16,230 nt of DNA from CAYTZN01 sp964442495. GTDB lineage: Bacteria; Pseudomonadota; Gammaproteobacteria; Legionellales; Legionellaceae. The translations under genes were made by a program, and so were the position numbers. Shown one piece after another: positions 7,453 through 15,650 of this stretch (position 1 is its first letter; each line of letters begins with the position of its first letter). The stretch lies in assembly GCA_964442495.1 (NCBI GenBank), contig CAYTZN010000028.1, forward strand, positions 1 to 16,230. Reading direction: 5' to 3'. The notes below the pieces were generated by a model. That model saw nothing but the letters and a program-made list of their open reading frames with translations. It was not told the DNA's origin and made no database searches.

Positions 7453-7485
7453 CAATAAATCTCCATTTTATTATTGCAAGTACAG

Positions 7486-7514
7486 TTTATACATCACTGG
7501 GACCACTTGTTTAA
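7486..7514 (-). promoter_or_regulatory. Possible sigma-70 promoter of the TOMM operon
   Basis: Read on the minus strand, TTAAAC (7509-7514) and TATAAA (7486-7491) are 17 nt apart in the 66-nt gap between the outer-membrane protein gene and the precursor gene. The -10 is good (5/6) and the -35 poor (3/6). Transcription may instead, or also, read through from the upstream gene. Confidence 0.4.
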
Positions 7515-7518
7515 GCTA

Positions 7519-8211
7519 TCACAAAGGTAGTGCGTAGTTAATCCCTAAATTAACGTTTACATGCCCATTTGTGAAAAATGAGTGTTCTGGAATCTGGTAA
7601 GCCACATTGGCACGAAGATTAAATTTTTGTGACAATTTATACATGGCAACAGCTTCAACTAAAGGATCTAGCCTTGTGCGGCCTGGGAATGCAAATCCTA
7701 TTTGGTTGTTGACCTGGGTGGTTGTGTCGTAGTTGAACAGTTGTGCTTCATTGTGCGTTGATACAACAACCCCAGCACCTACGCCATAAATCAAGTTTTC
7801 AATAGAGCCCCATGTTTTATCTAAGGTAAACGATAATTTAGCGGGTGCGATATCTGTCAATAATAATCCTTGATCGGAACTTCGTCCTTTCTTCTCATAC
7901 ATGTCATATCGCGTATTAAACAATAAAGAGTTTGTATACAGTGACAGGCCTAGGTAACCACCAAAAAAATTATTTGGGAATACATTTGATGGGTTATAAC
8001 TTTGACCATTGGGAAAAGCAGTACGGTAAGACTGGGCACCTCTTACATTCGTCTTATAAATGGCATTCATATAGTCTGCGCCAGCTTCTAAAAGAAGAAA
8101 TTTACCAGACTCACCCATAACGGCATCGCCCATGGTACCCGCTTGAATGCTAAGTGGGCAAAGTAACGTAACGAGCGCACTGGTCATCATTATTTTTTTC
8201 ATTTTTAACAT
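7519..8211 (-). CDS. Outer-membrane beta-barrel protein (Legionella-type, about 230 aa)
   Basis: A 230-residue protein with a signal peptide: basic start (MLKMKK), hydrophobic core (SALVTLLCPL) and a likely cleavage after SIQA at residue 24. The mature part has alternating amphipathic strands, many aromatic and Gly residues, and a final stretch GHVNVNLGINYALPL, all pointing to a small barrel. Length, the AGTMG start of the mature protein and overall look match the paralogous outer-membrane proteins abundant in Legionella; this is from memory and not from a search. ATG 8211 is chosen because GGAGGAG stands a few bases upstream; M4 is an alternative. The gene is only 66 nt upstream of the TOMM precursor on the same strand. 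It could be co-transcribed and involved in peptide passage through the outer membrane, or simply be a neighbour. Confidence 0.75.
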   Translation of the reverse strand: MLKMKKIMMTSALVTLLCPLSIQAGTMGDAVMGESGKFLLLEAGADYMNAIYKTNVRGAQSYRTAFPNGQSYNPSNVFPNNFFGGYLGLSLYTNSLLFNTRYDMYEKKGRSSDQGLLLTDIAPAKLSFTLDKTWGSIENLIYGVGAGVVVSTHNEAQLFNYDTTTQVNNQIGFAFPGRTRLDPLVEAVAMYKLSQKFNLRANVAYQIPEHSFFTNGHVNVNLGINYALPL

Positions 8212-8437
8212 GAAACTCCTCCATTAGTTAATCAGTTGTTATCAAATCAAAATCTTTCAATTACAGGGTATTTGTAGCGAAAAAACAGCTTATATAGATC
8301 GTGAAGAAAAGGCAAATTTTTCATCTATCTAGAGAGGGCAGCAGGAGCTTTGGTTAAGCACAAATAACATTTTAATCACAGAGCATTTAAACGTTATTTT
8401 TTGTAGCTGGGTGTTATTCAAAAGCCTCGGCATGGTT

Positions 8438-8589
8438 CCCAACAGTTAAGAATTTGAACCCTGGGGTTCAGGTGGGGAGCAATTGTTCTGGATCAGGCTT
8501 CCCACGTATAACGTGGTCTAGCACAACACCAATAACGGCGTGCTCCCCGTGCAAAAGCTTATCGGTTCAAAAATCGTTAACTGTTGGGG
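8438..8589. repeat. 150-nt fold-back element with terminal inverted repeats
   Basis: CCCAACAGTTAA (8438-8449) pairs perfectly with TTAACTGTTGGG (8577-8588). The stem continues with small bulges to GAACC (8456-8460) with GGTTC (8564-8568). Further in, GGGGAGC (8474-8480) pairs with GCTCCCC (8542-8548), and an inner hairpin CCACGT-ATA-ACGTGG lies at 8502-8516. A competing local hairpin GAACCC-TG-GGGTTC (8456-8469) exists on the left arm. Nested pairing of this kind fits a small non-autonomous element (MITE-like) or a structured RNA. No clear target duplication was seen. Confidence 0.65.
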
Positions 8590-8678
8590 TGCGCAGTATA
8601 TCATATAGTTTGATGAATTTTGTTGAATAATAGTTAGAGTGCGGGGTTTAAGGTAGAGAATTTTGGAGAAAGATAAAC

Positions 8679-8697
8679 GTTGGGCCATGGGCCCAAC
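8679..8697. repeat. Palindromic repeat, degenerate copy 3
   Basis: GTTGGGCC-ATG-GGCCCAAC keeps 8-bp arms of the palindrome found at 256 and 666. Flanks AACG and CCTTCGTT suggest that TAGG was lost from the left arm and one base changed in the right, so this copy is decaying. Confidence 0.8.
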
Positions 8698-8897
8698 CTT
8701 CGTTTGCTACTAGCTGCTGGAGATATTTCATAACGGTGTTGATGGTTCGTAAGTAATCTTGATGGTAAAAAATATGGCTTTCTGTGGTTGAAATTCTAGC
8801 CAATCTCAAATAGAAACAGTAGCATAAACCCACGCTGGAGTTCTAGGAATCAATATGGCTTATTCCTGGCATAAGAAAATTAAAAGGACAATGATTT

Positions 8898-11570
8898 ATG
8901 CAAACATATTTGGAACGTATTGAAAGTTTTGCTACACAACTTGAGTTTAACTTAAGTCATAAAAGGCAAGATATTTTTAATGATATTGATTTTAAATCGG
9001 TAGAAGAGGCCCTAGATTATGTGCATATCATACCACAGCCCTTGGCTGATAAATTAATAAACACGTTGGCGACACAGGCCATGCGTCGTCAATTGTTTTG
9101 GCGAATGGATGACTTGCCTAAGCCTTATTTCTGTTATAGCGTCATTTTAAAGGTACTGAAAAAATCCAATTACGTGGTGAGGAAAGATAGCCCGCTGAGG
9201 AGCATGCTATTAACTAAAAAATTCTTGAATAGTCAACACGTGGCTATTATTGCGGAACTATTAAACGGCTCAGATGGTTCACTTATTTATTCTGAGTTGT
9301 TGTCAGTCTTTATGAGCTGTGGGGATGTGACTTATACGGAGAGTTTGCAGCAATTGCTTGATGCTTTAGAGAGCCTTGTAGCTGGTTGGTTTGAGAAAAA
9401 CCCTGAGCTGTTATGGCAAATCCTTCGTGCACCACAGTATAATACGTCACCAGATGGTTTAGCACCCCATACTTTCCAAATTATTATTGCCCATCTTGTC
9501 TCTAAAAATTCTGCAATAGCTGAGTGGTTTTGTCATAAATTTTCAAGCTGTTTGAGCGCATCTGGCGCTAGTGAATTAGTCATGCCTTTTATCACGGACC
9601 CTTTGTACCCACATCTATTAGGAGGGCTTAGTGCGAGTCTTGTAAAAGTAAACGCGTGGCCTTGGCAGGATATAGACCCAATAGGTTTAATCGATAAGTT
9701 ATGCAATGGGTCGTTTACTCAAGTAGGTGCTAAGCTTGCTTTATTGATGGTTGATAGATTGACGCCGAAACAAAAAGAGGACGTTTCTAAAACGTTGTTA
9801 GGCTTTCTTAAGTCAGAGGTTTATGTAGACGTGCGCTGCTCATCCTTAGGCTACCCGCTCGTTGACATGAATGCCACGTTGAGCGATGCCATTGCCAAGT
9901 TAAGTTTTTCAGAAGGGAATAAACTTATGTCGTTAACGGAGCTTTCCGCCCTTTTGAATAACAAAATTAAAAACACAGAAATTTTAAAATTAGCGCACGT
10001 TGTTTTGTTTTACCAGGATGAACCATTATCCTATGAAGATATTGTTTTGTTGTTCAGTGGGTTAAAAAACACAAGAAAATTTTTTAACCATAATTTTAAT
10101 ACCGAGTTTACGGTTATCTCGACAAAAATAATCAATCTGTTGTTTAAAAAATGGCCTGAAAAAGCATCTTTTCTTTATGCACAAGTCCAAGACTTGGCCG
10201 AGACCTCCTCTTGGTTTTTTGATTTTCAAGCCCTGGATATACCTCTACAACATCCTGAAGAAGAAAAAGCGTTTCTAGAGAGGCTTTTTAATTTTATGTC
10301 TCAGCATCAGCAATTTCTGAACAAGCACGTTTACATTGATTTTATGTTGAAGCGCCTTCATCAAATAGAATATAAAAGCGATAGCATGGTCTCCTCATTG
10401 CTTCTAGGTGTATTAGCGGCGTCAGAGCATTCTAAATGCAAGCAAGATTTACGGGTTATTTTAATTGCCGCGCTGCTTGATGAGCATTCAAAAACAGAGG
10501 CCAAACTAACGCCTGAGCTTCTGGCGTTGTTAATTCCTTATTTGTTTTATGAGCTGTTAAGCAAGCCTTGTGAGTCGTCATTCACCCGTGAAATAGAGAC
10601 TCGGAGCGGGATTAATACAAAAAAATTGTTCGCCCCTCAACATCTTGATGTGGTCGAAAAATGTTTTATTTATTTAATCCAAAATAACTACTTGGATGTT
10701 GCTTCTTTCTTTGCACAATATGTTAAGGCTATAAAAGGGTTAATGTGTGATACGGAGCATGAAGCATATTTTTTAAACGTATTGGGTCGGCTAACCTTGC
10801 TCTTTCCTCTTAAAGAAAAGAACCCTGACGTTCCTACATTAACATCAGTATACAAACATTATCTCGCTCAACTCGATGTAAAGACGATGCGATTAAACGA
10901 GGCCGTTTGTTTGTGTCTTCGAACATTAAGTTATAGCCCTATTGAACAAACGCATTTTGATGATTGTTTAAAGAAATTAATGGATGCTAACTTTAGAGGC
11001 ATTAATAAAGCGCCTCAGGATTCGGATGCGATGCATCAATACAAACCCACTGATGCAGACAAAATGGTTTCAGGTAACACGTTACTTTTAATAACCTCTA
11101 TTATTAAACACTGGACAGGCGAATTCTCCCCAATACTTAATCTGCTCATCGACACATGGCTTGTGCCTTTTTTGAGTTGGGCGCCCTGCTATTTTATTGA
11201 AAAATGTGATTGGGATGCTGGCGAAAAAGTGGATCTAAAACCATTGATACAAGGGTTATATACAACCCTTGTATCTAAGCATTGGTACGAGTTTTTTGAA
11301 TCTTACATTAGGCTTGCTGTTCAACATCCAATTTATCTGCCGCTCATCAAAGACGCTATTCCTAAACTGACAGATGCCGAATGTGAGTATATTATGCTCA
11401 TGGACTCTAGACGCCACAAAGATATAAAAGTGCTTCAAAATACGTTGCAATTTTTGAGAGGGGTTTCTCACGATGGGCGTTTTTTTAGTGTTGGCATTGC
11501 AAACTATAAAAAATTATTGCCTTTAGATAATGCAATGGATGATGCTGCAGTGCGGAAAATCAGGTTTTAG
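8898..11570 (+). CDS. Large helical protein of unknown function (890 aa)
   Basis: An 890-residue protein starting at ATG 8898, with AGGA 9 nt upstream. No signal peptide or transmembrane segment is evident. The sequence is leucine-rich and appears almost wholly alpha-helical, possibly of HEAT/ARM-like solenoid type, but no repeat unit could be defined and no family was recognised. There is no recognisable enzymatic motif. The C-terminus is DDAAVRKIRF. In a Legionella-like genome a long, soluble, orphan helical protein beside an effector-like gene may be a secreted effector, but there is no PmrA box in front of it and no glutamate-rich tail, so this is only a possibility. A hairpin terminator follows the stop within 20 bases, and an IS4 element lies beyond, so it is probably monocistronic. 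Confidence 0.85.
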   Translation: MQTYLERIESFATQLEFNLSHKRQDIFNDIDFKSVEEALDYVHIIPQPLADKLINTLATQAMRRQLFWRMDDLPKPYFCYSVILKVLKKSNYVVRKDSPLRSMLLTKKFLNSQHVAIIAELLNGSDGSLIYSELLSVFMSCGDVTYTESLQQLLDALESLVAGWFEKNPELLWQILRAPQYNTSPDGLAPHTFQIIIAHLVSKNSAIAEWFCHKFSSCLSASGASELVMPFITDPLYPHLLGGLSASLVKVNAWPWQDIDPIGLIDKLCNGSFTQVGAKLALLMVDRLTPKQKEDVSKTLLGFLKSEVYVDVRCSSLGYPLVDMNATLSDAIAKLSFSEGNKLMSLTELSALLNNKIKNTEILKLAHVVLFYQDEPLSYEDIVLLFSGLKNTRKFFNHNFNTEFTVISTKIINLLFKKWPEKASFLYAQVQDLAETSSWFFDFQALDIPLQHPEEEKAFLERLFNFMSQHQQFLNKHVYIDFMLKRLHQIEYKSDSMVSSLLLGVLAASEHSKCKQDLRVILIAALLDEHSKTEAKLTPELLALLIPYLFYELLSKPCESSFTREIETRSGINTKKLFAPQHLDVVEKCFIYLIQNNYLDVASFFAQYVKAIKGLMCDTEHEAYFLNVLGRLTLLFPLKEKNPDVPTLTSVYKHYLAQLDVKTMRLNEAVCLCLRTLSYSPIEQTHFDDCLKKLMDANFRGINKAPQDSDAMHQYKPTDADKMVSGNTLLLITSIIKHWTGEFSPILNLLIDTWLVPFLSWAPCYFIEKCDWDAGEKVDLKPLIQGLYTTLVSKHWYEFFESYIRLAVQHPIYLPLIKDAIPKLTDAECEYIMLMDSRRHKDIKVLQNTLQFLRGVSHDGRFFSVGIANYKKLLPLDNAMDDAAVRKIRF

Positions 11571-11589
11571 CTTAATACAGTAATTAGTT

Positions 11590-11624
11590 CATGACCCAGG
11601 TAACGTTTTATTACCTGGGTCATG
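11590..11624 (+). terminator. Hairpin terminator after the 890-aa gene
   Basis: CATGACCCAGGTAA (11590-11603) and TTACCTGGGTCATG (11611-11624) form a perfect 14-bp stem with a 7-nt loop, 19 bases after the stop codon. A T6 run follows only 10 nt later (11635-11640), so termination efficiency is uncertain. Confidence 0.7.
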
Positions 11625-11660
11625 TTCATGATGATTTTTTACGTTTTGAAATATATCGTA

Positions 11661-11668
11661 ATGTTTTA
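11661..11668 (+). repeat. Left target-site duplication of the IS4 element
   Basis: ATGTTTTA directly precedes the left terminal repeat and recurs exactly at 12889-12896 directly after the right one. Confidence 0.85.
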
Positions 11669-11713
11669 CTCTGCACAGGACAATTTTTAAAAAAGGACTG
11701 AATGAATAAGGAA

Positions 11714-11792
11714 TAACTCGCTGATTTTAAAACCTTTTAATATAATTCTTTTCGCCAAAAAAGAGGATTATATGGATAAAATCAGCGAGTTA
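11714..11792 (+). promoter_or_regulatory. Inverted repeat around the transposase start (fold-back control)
   Basis: TAACTCGCTGATTTTA (11714-11729) is the exact reverse complement of 11777-11792, which covers transposase codons 2-7. Between them lie a TATAAT -10 box (11741-11746), the AGAGGA ribosome site (11762-11767) and the ATG (11772). A transcript entering from outside would contain both arms and fold the start region away; one starting at the internal promoter would lack the left arm and be translated. IS10 and IS50 use this principle to avoid activation by read-through. Confidence 0.65.
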
Positions 11793-12869
11793 AAGAGAAT
11801 ACTAGGTGAAAATCTTATTTGGAACAAGGCTAGATTAGATTGTTTTGTGCGAATGTTGGTTGCTTTATTTGTAGTTCGCACAGTAAATTTAAGCGAAATA
11901 GCGGTGGCTTTTTCCTCAAAAGCAGACCTAAATTCCCGCTATAAAAGGCTACAAAGATTTTTTGCAAAATTTAATATTGATTACACAATTATTGCACGGT
12001 TACTGTTTAAGTTATTTTTTTCTGACACTCAAAAAGTGTATCTAACAATTGATAGAACAAACTGGTATTGGGGAAAGCAAAAAATTAATATTTTTATGTT
12101 GGGCATTGCTTATGAGGGTATAGCTATTCCGTTATTTTGGACGTGTCTTCCTAAAGCAGGTAATTCGAATATAAAAGAACAAAAAGCATTAATAAGCCGA
12201 TTCTTAAAAAGCTTTGGCTCTTTTCAGATATTAGGCCTACTAGGGGAGCGTGAGTTTGGCAGCGGCGGTTTATTTAACTGGCTGAATAAAAAGAATATTC
12301 CATTTTATATAAGGATTAAAGAGGGTTCAATAACACAAATACACAAGAAGAAATTGTTCACGGCTAAAAAAATTTTTAATAAGTTATAACTTAAAGAACA
12401 TAAAGTATTTGATATGGCTGTAGAGGTGTTCGGTCAAAAGGTTTTTCTCGCTGGGTCACGCTCTGAAAAAGGTGAATTAATGATTGTTGCAACCAATCAA
12501 CCTCCAAAAAATGCAATACCAATCTACCTTCGAAGATGGGAAATTGAATGTCTTTTCTCAGCATTAAAAGGACGAGGATTTCGCTTCGAAGATACCCATA
12601 TGACAACGCTTGAACGTGTAGAAAAATTAATGGCCGTATTAGCTATTGGATTCTGCTGGGCGCATAAAATAGGTGAATGGAAAGCTACAAAAAAAGCAAT
12701 CAAAATCAACAGACATCGCGAGAGTAATCGGCCACAAAATAGTTTCTTCCGTTATGGCTTCGATTTTATTCGCGATCTTCTGGTTAATCCATGCAATAAA
12801 TTTGCCCAGTTTAAAAAAATACTGGGCGTGTCTTTTAATGTTTGCCCACAACAGGGGCTTACCTCATGA
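11772..12869 (+). pseudogene. IS4-family transposase, interrupted by an in-frame stop
   Basis: The reading frame starts at ATG 11772 (AGAGGA upstream) and stops at TAA 12387-12389 after 205 codons. The same frame then continues without a shift to TGA at 12869, so a single nonsense change splits a protein of about 365 residues. DDE features are visible: the first Asp in LTIDRTNW (D94); the second site reads GEREF where IS4 proteins normally have DREF, so the catalytic Asp appears replaced by Glu (E159); the third is in the Y-(2)-R-(3)-E-(6)-K signature YLRRWEIECLFSALK in the second half. The nonsense codon, and probably the D-to-E change, would abolish activity. A 152-residue downstream part could be made from the internal ATG at 12414 but would lack two catalytic residues. 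Confidence 0.9.
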
Positions 12870-12888
12870 CTTTTGTCCGGCACAAAGG

Positions 12889-12896
12889 ATGTTTTA
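12889..12896 (+). repeat. Right target-site duplication of the IS4 element
   Basis: ATGTTTTA, identical to 11661-11668, lies immediately outside the right end of the IS. Confidence 0.85.
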
Positions 12897-12911
12897 TCTT
12901 TTAAATGTTCT

Positions 12912-12944
12912 CTTAATAGTTTGTTAATATTATTGGTGTAATAT
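12912..12944 (+). promoter_or_regulatory. PmrA-box promoter for the coiled-coil protein
   Basis: CTTAATAGT-TT-GTTAATATT (12912-12931) matches the Legionella PmrA tandem consensus cTTAATatT-N2-cTTAATatT, with one mismatch in each half. A -10-like TAATAT (12939-12944) follows 7 nt later, and no separate good -35 is present, as expected for an activator-dependent promoter. In Legionella the PmrAB two-component system uses such boxes to activate many Dot/Icm effector genes. The start codon is 71 nt downstream of the -10. Confidence 0.75.
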
Positions 12945-13015
12945 CTGAACATCTAAGCGTGTATTTTGGCTATACACGTTATAGCTAACATAATCTAAAT
13001 GTAGGAGCAGTGAGC

Positions 13016-15595
13016 ATGGCCAATCCAAAAGAACTTTTCCAGAAAGCACTGGTTGATTTAAAAAGTCACATCGAAAGAATTGGCAATAAAAAATTCAGCC
13101 TTAGTAGAAAAGGCGAATGGCCACTCAACAATACCTCCCTTGCTTTAGAAGAAAATGACCTTTATCGGATCAATGCATTTCAAGCTTTATGGAACATTAC
13201 AGATACCTTGGAGCGAGCGTCAAGCTCTACTTTTGTTACCCAGGGCCAGATCACCATTTTACTTCCTAACGAAAGTCTAATGACAGCTTGGTTTGATTAC
13301 TTGGAACCTAAAAAAGGCAATGAGATTCGCCCTGAAGATGGTACGCTTCGAATTTTGGATGATAGTACCTATGAGTTAGGTCAGCATCTTTATGAGTTTT
13401 TTAAATTAGCTATTGCTAATAAACATACAAATGAATTGTTAACGCAAAGAGGCATAACCCCTTTTAAGCGCATTAATGATACCCTCAAAATAAGACTTGA
13501 CACGTATGCCGCAAAAGGTGCTCTTGCAGCTTACGCAGATAAGATTAACAATGCTCTAGCAGTTGAAGAAACACTTCTTCCTGATGTTTTGTATGTTACT
13601 GATGATGGTAAGCTGGCTTATCACATTGATTTAGTTGCTATAGACACCCCTGATTTTGTAAATGTCAATGTTCAGGCCTATGTTTCATTATTGAGTGAAT
13701 TGCGCACTTATGCCTCATCAATAATGAATAAAAGTAAAGAGATTGAGCATCAGATTAAAGGTTTTAATGCAGCGCATGCACTCCCACGTGAAGCAACACC
13801 TAACACTAAAGAAGCTTTTGTAGCTATTAGAGATACTGCAAAAGCGAAACTTCACACCATTCAAGAGCATTTACACGTGCAACATGAAAAGGTGAATGGG
13901 TTAATTGCTGAAGTAAAAGCGAAGTGTCTGTTTTTAAATGATCAAGGCCAGCAGGGTGTGCTTGAAGAGCAAAAAGAAAAATTGCAAGCGTTGCAGGCGA
14001 TTATAGACGAGCGTAAGGCAATAGCAGAGGCCTCTCTTAAGGCATATCAAACTAAAAAACAAACGGTTACGGCGTCTAATGCTGCCCCTATGCTGGATAG
14101 CTCTCAAAACCATCACAACATACTAAATATTGCGCTTGTTGAGCTAAATAAACTCCAAGAGGGTATAAAAAGCACATTTAAAAAATCTACTTCTCTTAAA
14201 TTACCTTCCGCAGAGATCTTAATTAATATATTTGGCTATACTAATGAAAAAGATAAATCGATTGTTACCGAACTTCATAAAAAAATACATGATATAAGTC
14301 AGGTAAGATTTGTCACGAAAAGTAAAGAGCATGCTTCTGTTATATCTAACTTGCAAGCTCGTATTAAGTTGAAATTAAAGGATATTCAAGAGAAGCCTAA
14401 GGCGGCAATTTCAACTTTGGCTTTAGCTGAGCACCAATCACGTCAAGATGCATTGGCGTTGAGGCAAGCACAGTTAAATTTACACCTGACTAATTTAGAG
14501 TTTAGGTTAGACGCCATTGCTCCTCAGGAGCGGTCATTAGAAATACTCATGCATCAGATAAATTCAATGTTAGCGAGTGATGCTTTAGAGCGTATTGCTG
14601 CAGATAAAGACTCGGTGTCACAGCTAAAAGCGTGGTTTAAGGCCACAACAGATGCTCAGCCTACATCCAGTCTTGATTTGTACGAGACGATACAAGGCTC
14701 TATTGCCGCCCAAGATCAAGATAGGGTGAATATTGAGTTGCTGCGTGTAAATTCAGGCCTCTCCGTTCAAGCATCATTAGATAATGAGCATAAAGTGTTA
14801 GCGGAAAAAAGTAAAAAAATAGTGGTTCGGTATCTGGCCTTGAAAGAAGCTATTCAAGCGTTTGATGTAAAAGAGAAATCTTTGCAAGACAATAGCTTAC
14901 AAACAACGATTGCTTGCTGCGTAGCTATCCTCCAAAAAATAGAGACACAAGAAGCATGGACCAGCGAAGAAAAACAACAAGTTCTTGATGATATACATCA
15001 ACAATCGGTCATGTTGGAAAAAAATAAAGCTTATTTTGCTAATGTAACCGATGCATCGCTTGAGCCGATTTACGAACACCAAACCAAATTGGCCCAAGCG
15101 AAAAAAACTCTTGAACTAAAAATGTGTACGATGGTTTCTGTGTTTTTAACCCCCGAAGAGCAGTTATATGAATTGAAAAACACTTATTTTGGGATATCGG
15201 GGGTAAAAGGTATTTTTCCGGCGTATCTTGAAGAGCGACACAAGACATTCTGGTTTCGAGATTTTATAGGGCAAGTTGCTGCGGTTTTATTTGGGTGTTT
15301 TTCTTATAAAACAACCGTGTCGATCAGAACAGCATATATTGCTTCGCTCGAAAGTTGCATGAATAATTATAAAGATGAGCCTCAAAGTGCCGAGAAATTA
15401 GAGACGCTAAATCAGTGGGTTGATAAAGGTTTGAAAGACTTTAAACCAAGAACGTGGAAGCCGCAGGAATATGCGAAGTCATTACATGCGAAGCTTACTA
15501 GCTTAAAAAATGAGTTATCGGGTGTAAAGCAAGTAAAAGTTCTGACGGCAGCAGACGATGGTATCTTACCAGAGAGCCCTGCCCTAGAGATGTAA
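13016..15595 (+). CDS. Large coiled-coil protein, candidate Dot/Icm effector
   Basis: An 859-residue protein. ATG 13016 is preferred over the in-frame GTG at 13010 because AGGAG (13003-13007) is 8 nt from the ATG but only 2 nt from the GTG. Coiled-coil-like helical regions with many Glu, Lys, Gln and Leu lie at about residues 220-350, 435-515 and 575-700. A short hydrophobic segment (about 750-763, FIGQVAAVLFGCF) sits in a more conserved-looking C-terminal domain containing TYFGISGVKGIFPAYLEER. The tail is acidic and small-residue rich (LPESPALEM), compatible with a Dot/Icm C-terminal signal. There is no signal peptide. Together with the PmrA box this makes a secreted effector likely, perhaps acting at host membranes; no enzymatic motif was seen. 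Its own terminator-like hairpin follows. Confidence 0.88.
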   Translation: MANPKELFQKALVDLKSHIERIGNKKFSLSRKGEWPLNNTSLALEENDLYRINAFQALWNITDTLERASSSTFVTQGQITILLPNESLMTAWFDYLEPKKGNEIRPEDGTLRILDDSTYELGQHLYEFFKLAIANKHTNELLTQRGITPFKRINDTLKIRLDTYAAKGALAAYADKINNALAVEETLLPDVLYVTDDGKLAYHIDLVAIDTPDFVNVNVQAYVSLLSELRTYASSIMNKSKEIEHQIKGFNAAHALPREATPNTKEAFVAIRDTAKAKLHTIQEHLHVQHEKVNGLIAEVKAKCLFLNDQGQQGVLEEQKEKLQALQAIIDERKAIAEASLKAYQTKKQTVTASNAAPMLDSSQNHHNILNIALVELNKLQEGIKSTFKKSTSLKLPSAEILINIFGYTNEKDKSIVTELHKKIHDISQVRFVTKSKEHASVISNLQARIKLKLKDIQEKPKAAISTLALAEHQSRQDALALRQAQLNLHLTNLEFRLDAIAPQERSLEILMHQINSMLASDALERIAADKDSVSQLKAWFKATTDAQPTSSLDLYETIQGSIAAQDQDRVNIELLRVNSGLSVQASLDNEHKVLAEKSKKIVVRYLALKEAIQAFDVKEKSLQDNSLQTTIACCVAILQKIETQEAWTSEEKQQVLDDIHQQSVMLEKNKAYFANVTDASLEPIYEHQTKLAQAKKTLELKMCTMVSVFLTPEEQLYELKNTYFGISGVKGIFPAYLEERHKTFWFRDFIGQVAAVLFGCFSYKTTVSIRTAYIASLESCMNNYKDEPQSAEKLETLNQWVDKGLKDFKPRTWKPQEYAKSLHAKLTSLKNELSGVKQVKVLTAADDGILPESPALEM

Positions 15596-15650
15596 CCTTT
15601 TCAATAGGTCCATTTCATCCGCCTATAGTTAACATTTTAAATGACTTAAT

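Larger units (their letters stand above)
8212..8897. other. Long intergenic region between divergent genes
   Basis: About 690 bases without a convincing gene. It contains a nested fold-back element (8438-8589) and a degenerate palindrome copy (8679-8697), plus the presumed divergent promoters of the outer-membrane protein and the 890-residue protein, for which no strong -35/-10 pair was found. A 61-codon open frame on the minus strand (8648-8833) overlaps the repeat and has no clear ribosome binding site. Confidence 0.65.
11669..12888 (+). mobile_element. IS4-family insertion sequence, about 1220 bp, inactivated
   Basis: The ends are imperfect inverted repeats. The left end CTCTGCACAGGACAA (11669-11683) matches the reverse complement of 12873-12887 (CTTTGTGCCGGACAA) at 11 of 15 positions. 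An 8-bp direct repeat ATGTTTTA flanks the element on both sides, within the range of IS4-family target duplications. It holds one transposase gene reading rightward, broken by a stop codon. The intact duplication shows that the insertion has not since been rearranged. Confidence 0.9.

Noticed and set aside
8438..8589. Integron attC-like site
   Set aside because: The ends CCCAAC...GTTGGG resemble RYYYAAC/GTTRRRY but fail at the outer positions, the arms are too long, and no integrase or cassette array is present.
8648..8833. 61-codon open frame on the minus strand
   Set aside because: It overlaps the degenerate palindrome, has no clear ribosome site and resembles no family I know; at most a gene relic.
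12414..12869. Independent 151-aa gene
   Set aside because: It is in the same frame as the upstream transposase half and carries the Y-R-E-K signature, so it is the 3' part of the broken IS4 transposase.
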